Shown here: piece after piece, positions 49,539 to 57,885 of the stretch
How positions within the stretch are numbered: position 1 is the first letter of the stretch
Layout: every line of letters begins with the position of its first letter
Origin: Nocardioides palaemonis
Lineage (GTDB): Bacteria; Actinomycetota; Actinomycetes; Propionibacteriales; Nocardioidaceae
Reading direction: 5' to 3'
DNA: 64,000 bases
Assembly: GCF_018275325.1 (NCBI RefSeq)
Contig: NZ_JAGVQR010000004.1
Span: 806,001 to 870,000 of the forward strand
Program-made: the position numbers and the translations under genes
Notes under the pieces: generated by a model
Seen by the model: the letters and a program-made list of their open reading frames with translations, nothing else
The model's database searches: none
What the model was told of the DNA's origin: nothing

Positions 49539-50435
49539 CTACTGGTAGCTCGAGACGACGGACGTGATGACCAGCCCCCAGCCGTCCACGAGGACGAACA
49601 GCAGGAGCTTGAACGGCAGCGACACCATCACCGGCGGCATCATCATCATGCCGAGCGCCATCAGGGCACCGCTGATCACGATGTCGATGACGAGGAAGGG
49701 GATGAAGATGATGAAGCCGATGATGAAGGCCTGCTTGAGCTCGCTGAGCACGAACGCCGGCACCAGCGTCGCCATCGAGACCTCGTCGCGGTTCTTCGGC
49801 AGGTCGCGGCCGGCGACGTCGGTGAGCAGGCGGAGCTCGTCGTCGCCGGTCTGGTCGAGCATGAAGTCGCGCAGCGGCTGCACGCCGTCGGTGTAGGCGG
49901 CCGTCGCGGTCTTGTCGCCGGACAGGTAGGGCTGGATGCCGGTGTCGTTCATCTGGCCCAGGACCGGCGCCATGATGAAGAGCGACAGGAACAGCGCGAG
50001 CCCGGCCAGCACCTGGTTGGGCGGGATGCCCTGGAGCCCGAGCGCGTTGCGGGTCAGGCCGAGCACCACCAGCACCTTGGTGAAGCTGGTGCAGGTCAGC
50101 AGGATCGCCGGCAGGAGCGAGAGCAGCGACAGCGCCAGGATCACCGTGACCGGGGTGCTCGGCTTGTCGGTGATGCCCTTGAGGTCGATGGTCACCGAGC
50201 TGTCGCCGCCCGGGAGGTCCGGTCCGGTGGGCGCGGTGGGGCCCTTGGGTCCGTCCGGGGCGAGCGGCAGGCCGCCGGGCACGCCGGTCGTGACGCCGGC
50301 CGCGACCGGGGTGGCCTGGGCGACGTCCGTCGCGCCCGCGGGGGCGACGAGCAGACCGAGGGCGACGACGAGGCCCGCGACGATCGCCGCGAGGAACCCG
50401 GCGACCACGCGCACCGTGCGCCGGCCCCCGGTCAC
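49539..50435 (-). CDS. fliP: Flagellar export protein FliP
   Basis: A 298-aa protein. The N-terminal signal-like segment (VRVVAGFLAAIVAGLVVALGLLVAPAGA) is followed by a Pro/Gly-rich periplasmic stretch longer than usual, then the FliP core: LLPAILLTCTSFTKVLVVLGLTRNALG, PPNQVLAGLALFLSLFIMAPV, and AFIIGFIIFIPFLVIDIVISGALMALGMMMMPP. The GTG at 50435 overlaps the fliO stop (GTGA); other upstream starts would lie deep inside fliO. Confidence 0.95.
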   Translation of the reverse strand: MTGGRRTVRVVAGFLAAIVAGLVVALGLLVAPAGATDVAQATPVAAGVTTGVPGGLPLAPDGPKGPTAPTGPDLPGGDSSVTIDLKGITDKPSTPVTVILALSLLSLLPAILLTCTSFTKVLVVLGLTRNALGLQGIPPNQVLAGLALFLSLFIMAPVLGQMNDTGIQPYLSGDKTATAAYTDGVQPLRDFMLDQTGDDELRLLTDVAGRDLPKNRDEVSMATLVPAFVLSELKQAFIIGFIIFIPFLVIDIVISGALMALGMMMMPPVMVSLPFKLLLFVLVDGWGLVITSVVSSYQ

Positions 50436-50944
50436 GACGCCTTCCCGGTGACGGCCGCGAGGGCCTGGCGCCACGTCTGCGGCGAGAGCACGGAGCCAGT
50501 CAGCGCACCGCCGGCGGCCGGCGTACGCCGGGGGGCCGGGGCGGCGCGGTGCGACCCGCCCGACGGTCGGTCGGCGAGCGTGGACGCGAGGGCGGTGAGC
50601 GACGGGGCGGTGACCGGGGCGGTGGCGTCCGGGGTGGCGTCCGGGGTGGCGGAGAGCGTCGGGATGGTGAGCAGGTCGGCGTCGGACTCGTCGTCCGCCA
50701 GCTCCTCGGGGTCGAGCTCGGTGAGCAGGCTGACCTGCTGGTCGGTGGCGCCGACCACCAGGACGCGGGAGCCGACGGTGATGACCGCGACCGACGCGCT
50801 GCGCGACAGCGGCTGCCGGTGCAGCACCTGCACCGGGGCGCCGGCGCGCGCGCCGTACCGCTTGCCCACCAGCCTGGCGAGCAGCAGCATGAGTCCCACG
50901 ACCACCGCCAGGGAGGCGATGAGTCGCACCGTCAGCTCGAGCAT
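50432..50944 (-). CDS. fliO: Flagellar export protein FliO
   Basis: A 170-aa protein with one N-terminal hydrophobic segment (LTVRLIASLAVVVGLMLLLARLVGKRYG) and a small FliO domain (VLHRQPLSRSASVAVITVGSRVLVVGATDQQVSLLTEL). It stabilises FliP during assembly. The C-terminal ~70 residues are low-complexity. It sits 2 bp after fliN and overlaps fliP. Confidence 0.9.
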   Translation of the reverse strand: MLELTVRLIASLAVVVGLMLLLARLVGKRYGARAGAPVQVLHRQPLSRSASVAVITVGSRVLVVGATDQQVSLLTELDPEELADDESDADLLTIPTLSATPDATPDATAPVTAPSLTALASTLADRPSGGSHRAAPAPRRTPAAGGALTGSVLSPQTWRQALAAVTGKAS

Positions 50945-50946
50945 CG

Positions 50947-51699
50947 TCAGCCTGCTGCGCTCTCGTCGACGATCTCGGTGATCCGCAGGCCGAAGTCCTC
51001 GTCCACGACGACGACCTCGCCGCGGGCGATGAGCCGGCCGTTGACCAGCAGGTCGGCCGGGCTCCCTGCCGCGCGGTCCAGCTCGAGCACCTCACCCGGG
51101 GAGAGGGCGAGCAGCTCGCGCACGGTCAGGCGGGCGCGCCCGAGCTCGACGGTGACCTCCATGTCGACCCCGTGCAGCATCTCGATGCCGCGGGACGACG
51201 ACCCGGCCGGCGCGGAGGGGCGGCCGGCGGGTGCCCCGGTGGCGCGTACCGCGTCGACGGCGGAGACCGCCGCGTCCGACAGCAGCAGCACGCCGGCGGG
51301 CATGCCGTCGCCGAGCAGCGGGACGGCGGTCGCACCGCCGAGGTCGCCGAGGACCAGGTCGACCGCGACCTCGCGGGCGGCGCCGCAGCGGGCGCCGAGG
51401 GCGGCGGCCGCCGCCTCGAGCGCGGGCTGGGTCGCGGCGGCGAGGTCCAGGCCGCCCATCGGGCTGCTGGCGAGGGCCTCGACGAGGTCGGGTCCGACGA
51501 GGACAGCGATGCGGGGGGCACCCGGCAGGTGCAGCTCGGCGATCGCCGCGCCGGTCAGCCCAGCGGTCGCGTCGGCGCCGGCCGGGACGGGGGTGCCGGC
51601 GACCAGCGGGGTCGCGGCGGGCAGCACCTCGGCAGCGGCGGCGGCCGCGGTGAGGGCGGTGCCGGCGAGGTCGGCGGGCGAGTCGGTGAGGGCGGTCAT
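50947..51699 (-). CDS. fliN: Flagellar motor switch protein FliN
   Basis: A 250-aa protein. The C-terminal ~80 residues form the SpoA/FliN domain (MLHGVDMEVTVELGRARLTVRELLALSPGEVLELDRAAGSPADLLVNGRLIARGEVVVVDEDFGLRITEIV), which builds the C-ring. The first ~165 residues are Ala-rich with hydrophobic stretches and resemble the CheC-like extension of FliY-type proteins, but without a clear phosphatase motif. The ATG at 51699 overlaps the fliM stop by 4 bp. Confidence 0.92.
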   Translation of the reverse strand: MTALTDSPADLAGTALTAAAAAAEVLPAATPLVAGTPVPAGADATAGLTGAAIAELHLPGAPRIAVLVGPDLVEALASSPMGGLDLAAATQPALEAAAAALGARCGAAREVAVDLVLGDLGGATAVPLLGDGMPAGVLLLSDAAVSAVDAVRATGAPAGRPSAPAGSSSRGIEMLHGVDMEVTVELGRARLTVRELLALSPGEVLELDRAAGSPADLLVNGRLIARGEVVVVDEDFGLRITEIVDESAAG

Positions 51700-52664
51700 G
51701 AGTTCTCCTTGGTGGTGCCGACGACCAGTGCAGCGAGGCGCGCGCCGTGGGTGCCCGCCGTCGCGTGGGCGAAGGTGGCGTCCCCCATCACGACGGCCAG
51801 CGGGTCGGAGGCGCGGTGCGCGAGCCGCACCACGTCGCCCACGGCGAGGTTGCTCAGGGTCCCCGGGTCGAGCGGGGTGGGGGCGAAGCGGACGGTCGCC
51901 TCGACCGGCACGTCCTGGAAGCGGCGGTCGACGAGCTCGGCCGCGCGGGAGCGCTGCACGCGCTCGTGCTCGGAGACCGGCGCGGGCGCCGAGGCGCGGA
52001 CGAGGTAGGGGTGCAGGGCGGTGAAGGGCAGGCACAGCGTCACCCGGTGGGGACGGTCCTTGATGACGAGCTCGAAGGTCGCCACGCCGACGACGTCGCC
52101 CGGGGCGGCCGCCTGGACCAGCTGCGGGTTGTACTCGATGCCGACGAGCGCCGGCTCGGTCTCCACGATGCCGATGATGCTCTGGCCGAGCTCGGTGAGC
52201 AGACGGGTGAGGATGCCGCGGACCACCGCGCCCTCGATGTCGGTGAGCGGGCGCTCGGGCTGCTTCTCGGTGCCGGGGCCGCCGAGCATCATGTCGAGCG
52301 CGCTCATCACCACCGGCAACGGCAGGTCGAGCAGCGTGAAGCCGGAGAGCGGCTCGACGCGGAGCTTGACCGCGTAGGTCATCGAGTCGAGCGTGTCGAC
52401 GTGCTCGCCGTAGGTCGTCTGGGCGACGCCGAGCAGCTGGGCGGTGCACACCGCGCGCAGCGCCGAGGTGAACACGGTGCCCATCTGGCGCGCGAAGCCG
52501 TCGAGGCTCTCCTCGAGCAGGCGCGTGTGCTCACGCGAGAGCTGGATCGGGCGGCGGAAGTCGTAGGCGGTCGGCTCGGCCGCGCTGCGGGTACGCCGAC
52601 GACCCCGGGCACCGGAGTGCGCGGGTCCGCGCGGGGGTTGCGGGCTCGTCACGACCACCCCCAT
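51696..52664 (-). CDS. fliM: Flagellar motor switch protein FliM
   Basis: A 322-aa C-ring protein. The core reads YDFRRPIQLSREHTRLLEESLDGFARQMGTVFTSALR, a CheC-like middle domain with LDMMLGGPG and PLTDIEGAVVRGIL, and a C-terminal SpoA domain (VPVEATVRFAPTPLDPGTLSNLAVGDVVRLAH). An N-terminal CheY-binding LSQ motif is not evident, and the N-terminal ~30 residues are Arg/Pro-rich. The exact start is uncertain: the ATG at 52664 is used, but GTGs four codons in are possible. Confidence 0.93.
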   Translation of the reverse strand: MGVVVTSPQPPRGPAHSGARGRRRTRSAAEPTAYDFRRPIQLSREHTRLLEESLDGFARQMGTVFTSALRAVCTAQLLGVAQTTYGEHVDTLDSMTYAVKLRVEPLSGFTLLDLPLPVVMSALDMMLGGPGTEKQPERPLTDIEGAVVRGILTRLLTELGQSIIGIVETEPALVGIEYNPQLVQAAAPGDVVGVATFELVIKDRPHRVTLCLPFTALHPYLVRASAPAPVSEHERVQRSRAAELVDRRFQDVPVEATVRFAPTPLDPGTLSNLAVGDVVRLAHRASDPLAVVMGDATFAHATAGTHGARLAALVVGTTKENS

Positions 52665-52709
52665 CGGCCCGGTGGGACCGGACCTGAGGGATTTGCCGAC
52701 GACCCCTGT

Positions 52710-53150
52710 CTACTGGGTGACGAACTCGGTGAAGTACACCCCCATGACCTCGCCCTCGTAGTCGTGCTCGAGCTCCTTCTCCAGCTCGCTCTTGAGCTCC
52801 TCGCGCTGCTTGTCCTTGATCAGCTCGGCCTGGTCGACCCCGCTGAACAGCGCGATGGTCGCGTCGAGCGCCTTGCTCCCGTCGGCCTCCTTGGCGTCGG
52901 CGGTGAGCTGGAGGGCGATGCCGATGCGCAGGTAGTGGCCGTCGGCGAGGTTGACCTGGATCGGCTCGAGCGTCACCACGGTCCCGGCCTCGGGCTCCTT
53001 GGGTGCGCTGCTGGGCTTGAGGAAGAACCAGTAGCCCGCCGCCGCGCCGACCAGCAGGACGACCACGATGACGATGAGCTTCTTCTTCCCTCCCTTGGCC
53101 TTCTCGTCCGCGGGTGCCTCCGCCGACTTGTCGAGCGTCGCGGTGCTCAT
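52710..53150 (-). CDS. fliL: Flagellar basal body-associated protein FliL
   Basis: A 146-aa protein with an Ala/Lys-rich cytoplasmic start, one transmembrane segment (LIVIVVVLLVGAAAGYWFFL) and an extracytoplasmic FliL domain (TVVTLEPIQVNLADGHYLRIGIALQLT). It interacts with the stator and stabilises MotAB. It overlaps motB by 4 bp. Confidence 0.93.
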   Translation of the reverse strand: MSTATLDKSAEAPADEKAKGGKKKLIVIVVVLLVGAAAGYWFFLKPSSAPKEPEAGTVVTLEPIQVNLADGHYLRIGIALQLTADAKEADGSKALDATIALFSGVDQAELIKDKQREELKSELEKELEHDYEGEVMGVYFTEFVTQ

Positions 53151-54052
53151 GATGTTCCTCCGGTGTTGGTGGCGGTGGCCGTGTGGTCCTGGGTGGTGCC
53201 GGCGGCCGCGACGTCGTCGAGCAGCTCGCGCGAGGCGCTGGGGAGCGAGGAGAGGACGACGATGTCCACCCGCTTGTTGATGTCCTGCGATCCCGGCTTC
53301 GCCGGGTCGACGAGCGGGACCTCGTGGCCGAACGCCGCCGCGCTGAGCCGGGTGCCGGGGATGCCGGCGACCTCGTTGAGGTAGCGCAGCACGGTGACGG
53401 CGCGCGCGGCGGAGAGGTCCCAGTCGGTGGCGAAGTAGCGCGGCTTCACCGGGACCTGGTTGGTGTGGCCGTCGATGCGCAGGTCCTCGGTGGCCTCGCG
53501 CAGGACGGGGGCGACGGCGTCCAGCACCCGCTGGCCGCGGGGGCTGAGCTCGGCGCGGTCGGGCTCGAAGACGACGTGGCGCGAGGTGAGGCTCAGCACC
53601 AGGCCGTCGCCGTTGATGGTGCGGGTGACGTCGTTGCCCAGTCCCGCCTTCCTCAGGGCCTTGGCCAGCTTCTCGCCGAGGCCGTCGAGGCGGGCGGCCT
53701 CGTTCTGCGCGTCGCTGAGGTTCTTGTCCTGCTGCTTCAGCGCGTCCTCGGCGCGCTGGGCGGCCGGGGTCGCCTCGCCGGCGAAGTTGCCGGGCACCAC
53801 GGGGGCGATCGCCCCGGCGCCGGGCTGGTCCATCGTCGACTGCGAGCCGGTCATCACCGACGTCGACTCACCGAATCCGGCGGCGAGGCCCGCCTTGAGC
53901 TCGTTGAACTTCTTCTGGTCCACCGAGCTCATCGCGAACATCACGATGAACAGCACCATCAGCAGCGTGACCATGTCGGCGTACGTGACCAGCCAGCGCT
54001 CGTGGTTCTCGTGCTCCTCGTGCTCCTCGCGGCGCTTGCGCCCCCCGCTCAC
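53147..54052 (-). CDS. motB: Flagellar stator protein MotB
   Basis: A 301-aa protein. After a basic N-terminus the single membrane helix contains the conserved proton-path Asp (WLVTYADMVTLLMVLFIVMFAMSSVD, Asp27). The C-terminal OmpA-like peptidoglycan-binding domain shows FEPDRAELSPRGQRVLDAV and DLRIDGHTNQVP, with RYLNEVAGIPGTRLSAAAFG. A coiled-coil region (LKQQDKNLSDAQNEAARLDGLG) lies between. It sits 1 bp after motA. Confidence 0.96.
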   Translation of the reverse strand: MSGGRKRREEHEEHENHERWLVTYADMVTLLMVLFIVMFAMSSVDQKKFNELKAGLAAGFGESTSVMTGSQSTMDQPGAGAIAPVVPGNFAGEATPAAQRAEDALKQQDKNLSDAQNEAARLDGLGEKLAKALRKAGLGNDVTRTINGDGLVLSLTSRHVVFEPDRAELSPRGQRVLDAVAPVLREATEDLRIDGHTNQVPVKPRYFATDWDLSAARAVTVLRYLNEVAGIPGTRLSAAAFGHEVPLVDPAKPGSQDINKRVDIVVLSSLPSASRELLDDVAAAGTTQDHTATATNTGGTS

Positions 54053-54053
54053 G

Positions 54054-54824
54054 TCAGGCCGCCTTCTGCTCGGGCTGCTCGCCGGCGGGCAGCAGAGACG
54101 ACAGCTTCTGGGCGATGACGCGCGGGTTCGACCCTGCCTGGATCGCCGCGACGCCCTCGATGATGAGCTCCATGCGGGCGGCCTCGAGCTCGGTGAGCCG
54201 CTTGAGCCGGTTGCCGAGCGGGAGCCAGATCACGTTGGCCGACATCACGCCCCAGAGGGTCGCGATGAACGCCGCGGCGATGAGGTGGCCGAGCTCCTCG
54301 GGAGCCGCGAGGTTCTCCAGGACGTGCACGAGCCCCATGACCGTGCCGATGATGCCGATGGTGGGCGCGTAGGCGCCGGCGTCGGCGAAGAACTTCGCGG
54401 AGTGCTTGCCCTGGGCCTTGGTGGCGTAGACCTCGGACTCGAGGATCTCGCGCACCTCCTCCGGGTCGGTGCCGTCGATGGCGAGCGTGACGCCCTTGAC
54501 GAGGAACGGGTCGTCCACCTTCTTCAGGTCGTCCTCGAGGGCGAGCAGGCCCTCGCGGCGCGCCTTCTCGGCGAGCGCGACCACCATCGGCACCACGTCG
54601 GCGGCCGGTCGCACCTTGGCGGTGAACGCCGTCTTCAGCGAGCCGAGCGCGTGCTTGGCGTCGGGGAGCGTGCCGCCGGCGAGGGTCACCATCAAGGTGG
54701 TGCCGAAGACCAGGAGCATGGGGGCGACGAGCATCAGGCTCATCGGGTTCCCGCCCTCCATGATCTGGGAGACGAAGATGATGACGAGGCCGACGAGGAT
54801 GCCGATCAGGGTTGCCGGGTCCAT
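54054..54824 (-). CDS. motA: Flagellar stator protein MotA
   Basis: A 256-aa stator subunit with four hydrophobic segments: IGILVGLVIIFVSQIM, NPMSLMLVAPMLLVFGTTLMVTL, YAPTIGIIGTVMGLVHVLENL, and HLIAAAFIATLWGVMSANVIWLP. The cytoplasmic loop carries charged residues that contact FliG, and the last two segments carry the conserved prolines. With MotB it forms the proton-driven torque generator. It shares one base with the flbD stop. Confidence 0.96.
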   Translation of the reverse strand: MDPATLIGILVGLVIIFVSQIMEGGNPMSLMLVAPMLLVFGTTLMVTLAGGTLPDAKHALGSLKTAFTAKVRPAADVVPMVVALAEKARREGLLALEDDLKKVDDPFLVKGVTLAIDGTDPEEVREILESEVYATKAQGKHSAKFFADAGAYAPTIGIIGTVMGLVHVLENLAAPEELGHLIAAAFIATLWGVMSANVIWLPLGNRLKRLTELEAARMELIIEGVAAIQAGSNPRVIAQKLSSLLPAGEQPEQKAA

Positions 54825-55096
54825 CAGGCCTCACCCTCACGGTCGTGCACGGCCGTCAGGTGGGCCCGCGGCGCGAACGTGTGCGGGTCGACGCCCGTGG
54901 CGGGGATCGCCCCGGCGGCGATGATGCTGCCGCGCCAGGCGCGCACCTGGTCGACCACCTCGACCAGGCCCTCGGCGACGACGTACTTCTTGCCGTCCAC
55001 GAGGGTCACCACGGTGTCGGGTGTGCTGTCGAGTCGCTCGATCAGGTCGGCGTTCAGGACGAACGCCGATCCCGAGAGTCGGGTCAGCAGAATCAT
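54824..55096 (-). CDS. flbD: FlbD-family flagellar protein
   Basis: A 90-aa protein matching the short FlbD family: MILLTRLSGSAFVLNADLIERLDSTPDTVVTLVDGKKYVVAE, with a C-terminal helix (VVDQVRAWRGSIIAAG). Family members sit between hook and motor genes; the role is not settled. The ATG at 55096 starts with the family's MILLT; the frame continues upstream without support. It heads the second half of the cluster after a strong hairpin. Confidence 0.88.
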   Translation of the reverse strand: MILLTRLSGSAFVLNADLIERLDSTPDTVVTLVDGKKYVVAEGLVEVVDQVRAWRGSIIAAGAIPATGVDPHTFAPRAHLTAVHDREGEA

Positions 55097-55195
55097 GTCG
55101 GTTGCACCATCCCTGTGCGTCTGTGCGAAGGCCCGTCCGTGGGCCTCCCCTGTCTGTTCGGCCGCCGGAGCCCCCACCTGAGGGGAACCGGCGAG

Positions 55196-55235
55196 GTCAT
55201 GGCGGGCGGCCGCGCGGGCGACCGCCCGCCATGAC
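55196..55235 (-). terminator. Strong hairpin between flgE and flbD
   Basis: A perfect 14-bp stem (GTCATGGCGGGCGG against its complement) with a 12-nt loop, 26 nt after the flgE stop. It divides the flagellar cluster into an fliE-flgE part and an flbD-flhA part. No T-run follows. Confidence 0.8.
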
Positions 55236-55260
55236 GTACGCGCGTCAGCGCGTCAGAGCG

Positions 55261-56100
55261 TCAGCGCTTGATGTTGACGAGCTCCTCGAGCACCTGGTCG
55301 GAGGTGGTGATCACCCGCGAGCTGGCCTGGAAGCCGCGCTGGGCGAGGATCAGGTTGGTGAACTCGGCGGAGAGGTCGACGTTCGACATCTCCAGGGTGC
55401 CGACCATCAGCTCGCCGCGGCTGCCCTGGCCGGCGACGCCGAGGTCGGCGGCACCGGAGTTGGCCGACTCGCGGAAGGCGGTCTCGCCGACCCGCTCGAG
55501 GCCGGCCGGGTTGGTGAAGTTGGCGATAGCCACGATGCCGATGTCGCGCTGGACGTCGTCGGAGAAGGTCCCGCGCAGGACGCCGTCCGCGCCGATCGAG
55601 TACGACGTCATCTCCACGCCGGCGGGCAGCGAGGCCTGCAGCGAGTTGAGGTTGATGTCGATCAGCGTGCCGCCGGCGTCGCCGGGCGCGTAGCCCTGGA
55701 CCTTCTTGCCGCTGGCAGAGGTCAGGTTGCCGTCCTTGTCCCAGGTGAACGCTCCGGCGCGGGTGTAGGTGCGCTCGGCGCCGGAGCCGAGGACGAACAT
55801 GCCGTCGCCCTGGATCATCAGGTCGGTGGCGGCGCCGGTGGACTGCGCGGAGCCCTGGTTGAAGTTGCCGCGGGTGGCGGCGACCTGGACGCCGAGGCCG
55901 ACCTGGAGCGGGTTGGTGCCGCCGACGTTGCCGTTGGCGGCACCGGCGCCACGCATGACCTGGCTGAGGGTGTCCTGGAAGACGGTGGTCGAGGCCTTGA
56001 AGCCGACCGTGTTGGCGTTGGCGATGTTGTTGCCGGTGACGTCGAGCATCGTCTGGTTGGCGCGGAGGCCGCTGATGCCGGAGAAGAGCGAGCGGAGCAT
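55261..56100 (-). CDS. flgE: Flagellar hook protein FlgE (short form)
   Basis: A 279-aa FlgE/FlgG-family rod-hook protein. The N-terminal signature LFSGISGLRANQTMLDVTGNNIANANTVGFKAS and C-terminal signature NVDLSAEFTNLILAQRGFQASSRVITTSDQVLEELVNIKR form the coiled-coil core. The middle is much shorter than in enteric FlgE (about 400 aa). Linkage to flgD and fliK argues for the hook rather than a rod protein. The ATG at 56100 has AAAGGA upstream. Confidence 0.93.
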   Translation of the reverse strand: MLRSLFSGISGLRANQTMLDVTGNNIANANTVGFKASTTVFQDTLSQVMRGAGAANGNVGGTNPLQVGLGVQVAATRGNFNQGSAQSTGAATDLMIQGDGMFVLGSGAERTYTRAGAFTWDKDGNLTSASGKKVQGYAPGDAGGTLIDINLNSLQASLPAGVEMTSYSIGADGVLRGTFSDDVQRDIGIVAIANFTNPAGLERVGETAFRESANSGAADLGVAGQGSRGELMVGTLEMSNVDLSAEFTNLILAQRGFQASSRVITTSDQVLEELVNIKR

Positions 56101-56123
56101 GGTGGGTCCTTTCGGGGACGGCC

Positions 56124-56594
56124 TCAGGCCGTGGTGGGGTCGGTGGTGGAGGAGGTGCCGGTCGACGGCGGCGTGGTGGTGCCGACCGAGAGCAGCTGGG
56201 CGAGGGGGACCTGGGTGCCGTCGATGTCGAAGACGGGGCCGTCGGCGCCGAAGGTGACGCCCGAGATCGTGCCGCTGTGGGTGGTCTCGCCGTCGAGGTC
56301 GATCCACGAGACCTGCTGGCCGACCATGGCTCCCGCGCCGAAGGCCATCTGGGATCCGAGCAGGGCCCCGACGCGGTCGGAGACGTCCTGCATCTTCTCC
56401 AGCGCCGTGAACTGGGCGGACTGGGCGAGGAACTCACCGGAGTCGGCCGGGTTGAGCGGGTCCTGGTAGCGGAGCTGGGCCACCATCAGCTCCAGGAACA
56501 TCTGCTTGTCCTCCGAGGTCGACGACAGGGTCGTCGTCCCGGTGGGGAACGCGGTGGGCGTCCCCTGCACCGCCTCGGTCGCGGAGACCGTCAC
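56124..56594 (-). CDS. flgD: Flagellar hook-capping protein FlgD
   Basis: A 156-aa protein with the FlgD N-terminal block DKQMFLELMVAQLRYQDPLNPADSGEFLAQSAQFTALEKMQDV. It caps the growing hook and is removed when the hook is complete. The usual FlgD tudor/FnIII-like C-terminal domain is very short here, ending in a Thr/Ser/Pro tail. It lies 10 bp after fliK and 23 bp before flgE. Confidence 0.93.
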   Translation of the reverse strand: MTVSATEAVQGTPTAFPTGTTTLSSTSEDKQMFLELMVAQLRYQDPLNPADSGEFLAQSAQFTALEKMQDVSDRVGALLGSQMAFGAGAMVGQQVSWIDLDGETTHSGTISGVTFGADGPVFDIDGTQVPLAQLLSVGTTTPPSTGTSSTTDPTTA

Positions 56595-56604
56595 GGGTCC
56601 CTCC

Positions 56605-57885
56605 TCACATGGTCAGGTCGACGCCCCGCGGGGCGCTCCGGACCGGGTCGGGACGGAGCACGGTCGCTCCGTCGGTGAGGCCGTCCCTGGCTGCTGCTCC
56701 ACCACGCGTCCGTGCGTGCTGGTCCTGCTGGCCGCCGTCCCGTCCGGGAGCGGAGGCGTCGCCGCCGGAGCCCTGGGCGCCGTACGACTGGTCGGGGGTC
56801 CCGGGCTGCTGCCCGGTGGTCGCGGTCTGCTGGCCGGCGAGGTCGCGCACGACCACCCGCGCGTCGACGGCGCCGGCCATCTCGAGCACCCGGTGGAGCT
56901 CCGGGGCGCCCTCGGCCAGGGCGCGCGCCGCGTGCTCGCCACCGGTGAGCTGCACCTGGACGGCGCCGTCACGCACGGTGAGGGTCACCCGCACCTCGCC
57001 GAGGGCCTCGGGCTGGAGCTTCATGGTGAGCCGGTGGACGCCGTCCCCGCGCGACACCAGCCGGGTCACCTCCGGCACGACCTGCGTCATCGCGGGTGCC
57101 GGGCGCACGTCGGCGACCGGCGTGGCCGGGGCTGCGGGGGCGCTGGGTGCCGTCACGGCCGGGGTGGCGAGCACGGTGCTCGCGGGGTCCGGCTGGAGGG
57201 TCGGCTGGGGGGCGGACTGGGTGGCCTGCTGGGGCGCGGCCGGCTGGGAGACCTGCTGCGCGGCGGCCGGCTGGTCGCCGTCGGCGGTCGCGGGGTCCCC
57301 GGCAGACGCGTCGCCGCTCGCCGGTCCGACCGGGGTGCCCGTGGCATCCGCGGCACCCGGGGCTGCGACGGGAGCGTCCGCGCCCGGGCCGTCGGTCGAG
57401 GTCGGGGCCGTGGTGGCTCCCGGGACGGGGCTGGTCGGCACGGCGGTGCCCCCGGTGGGCGTCGTCGTGGCGCGGGTGACGACCTGGCCGTGGAGCACGC
57501 CGGCCACGGGGCCGGCGGCGGTCGGCCCGGCGGCGTCCTTGACCGGCAAGGCGGTCTGCTGCGGGGGCGCGGGCTGCTGCGGCGCGGCGGCCACGGCAGC
57601 CCAGGGGGCGACGGTCGATGCGAGCACGTCGGCCGGCACCGCCCCCTCGTCGGCGGCGCCCTCGTCGGTCACCTCGGCCGGCTCGGCCCCGTCCGTCGGG
57701 ACCGGCGCCCCGGCGGGCTCGGCGGTCCCGGCGGTCCCGGCGGTCCCGGCGGTCCCGGCGAGGAGGTCGGCCACCAGCGCGGCGAACGACCCCGGTGCTG
57801 CCGGGTCGCCGGCCGCGGTCGTCTCCCCGGCCGCCGGGACGGCGGGCGCGACGGACGGTCCGGCGCTCATCGGCGTGATGCTCAT
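56605..57885 (-). CDS. fliK: Flagellar hook-length control protein FliK
   Basis: A 426-aa protein. The first ~270 residues are Ala/Pro/Thr/Gln-rich and disordered, as expected for the molecular ruler. The C-terminal Flg_hook domain (about 285-370) shows GVHRLTMKLQPEALGEVRVTLTVRDGAVQVQLTGGEHAARALAEGAPELHRVLEMAG. It measures the hook and signals FlhB to switch export. Near residues 43-55 a Gly-Thr-Ala unit is repeated four times from a 9-bp DNA repeat. The ATG at 57885 overlaps the preceding gene by 4 bp. Confidence 0.92.
   Translation of the reverse strand: MSITPMSAGPSVAPAVPAAGETTAAGDPAAPGSFAALVADLLAGTAGTAGTAGTAEPAGAPVPTDGAEPAEVTDEGAADEGAVPADVLASTVAPWAAVAAAPQQPAPPQQTALPVKDAAGPTAAGPVAGVLHGQVVTRATTTPTGGTAVPTSPVPGATTAPTSTDGPGADAPVAAPGAADATGTPVGPASGDASAGDPATADGDQPAAAQQVSQPAAPQQATQSAPQPTLQPDPASTVLATPAVTAPSAPAAPATPVADVRPAPAMTQVVPEVTRLVSRGDGVHRLTMKLQPEALGEVRVTLTVRDGAVQVQLTGGEHAARALAEGAPELHRVLEMAGAVDARVVVRDLAGQQTATTGQQPGTPDQSYGAQGSGGDASAPGRDGGQQDQHARTRGGAAARDGLTDGATVLRPDPVRSAPRGVDLTM
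57721..57756. repeat. Four tandem 9-bp repeats inside fliK
   Basis: GGCGGTCCC occurs four times in a row, encoding repeated Gly-Thr-Ala in the disordered ruler region. Copy changes would keep the frame and change ruler length by three residues each. Confidence 0.9.
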
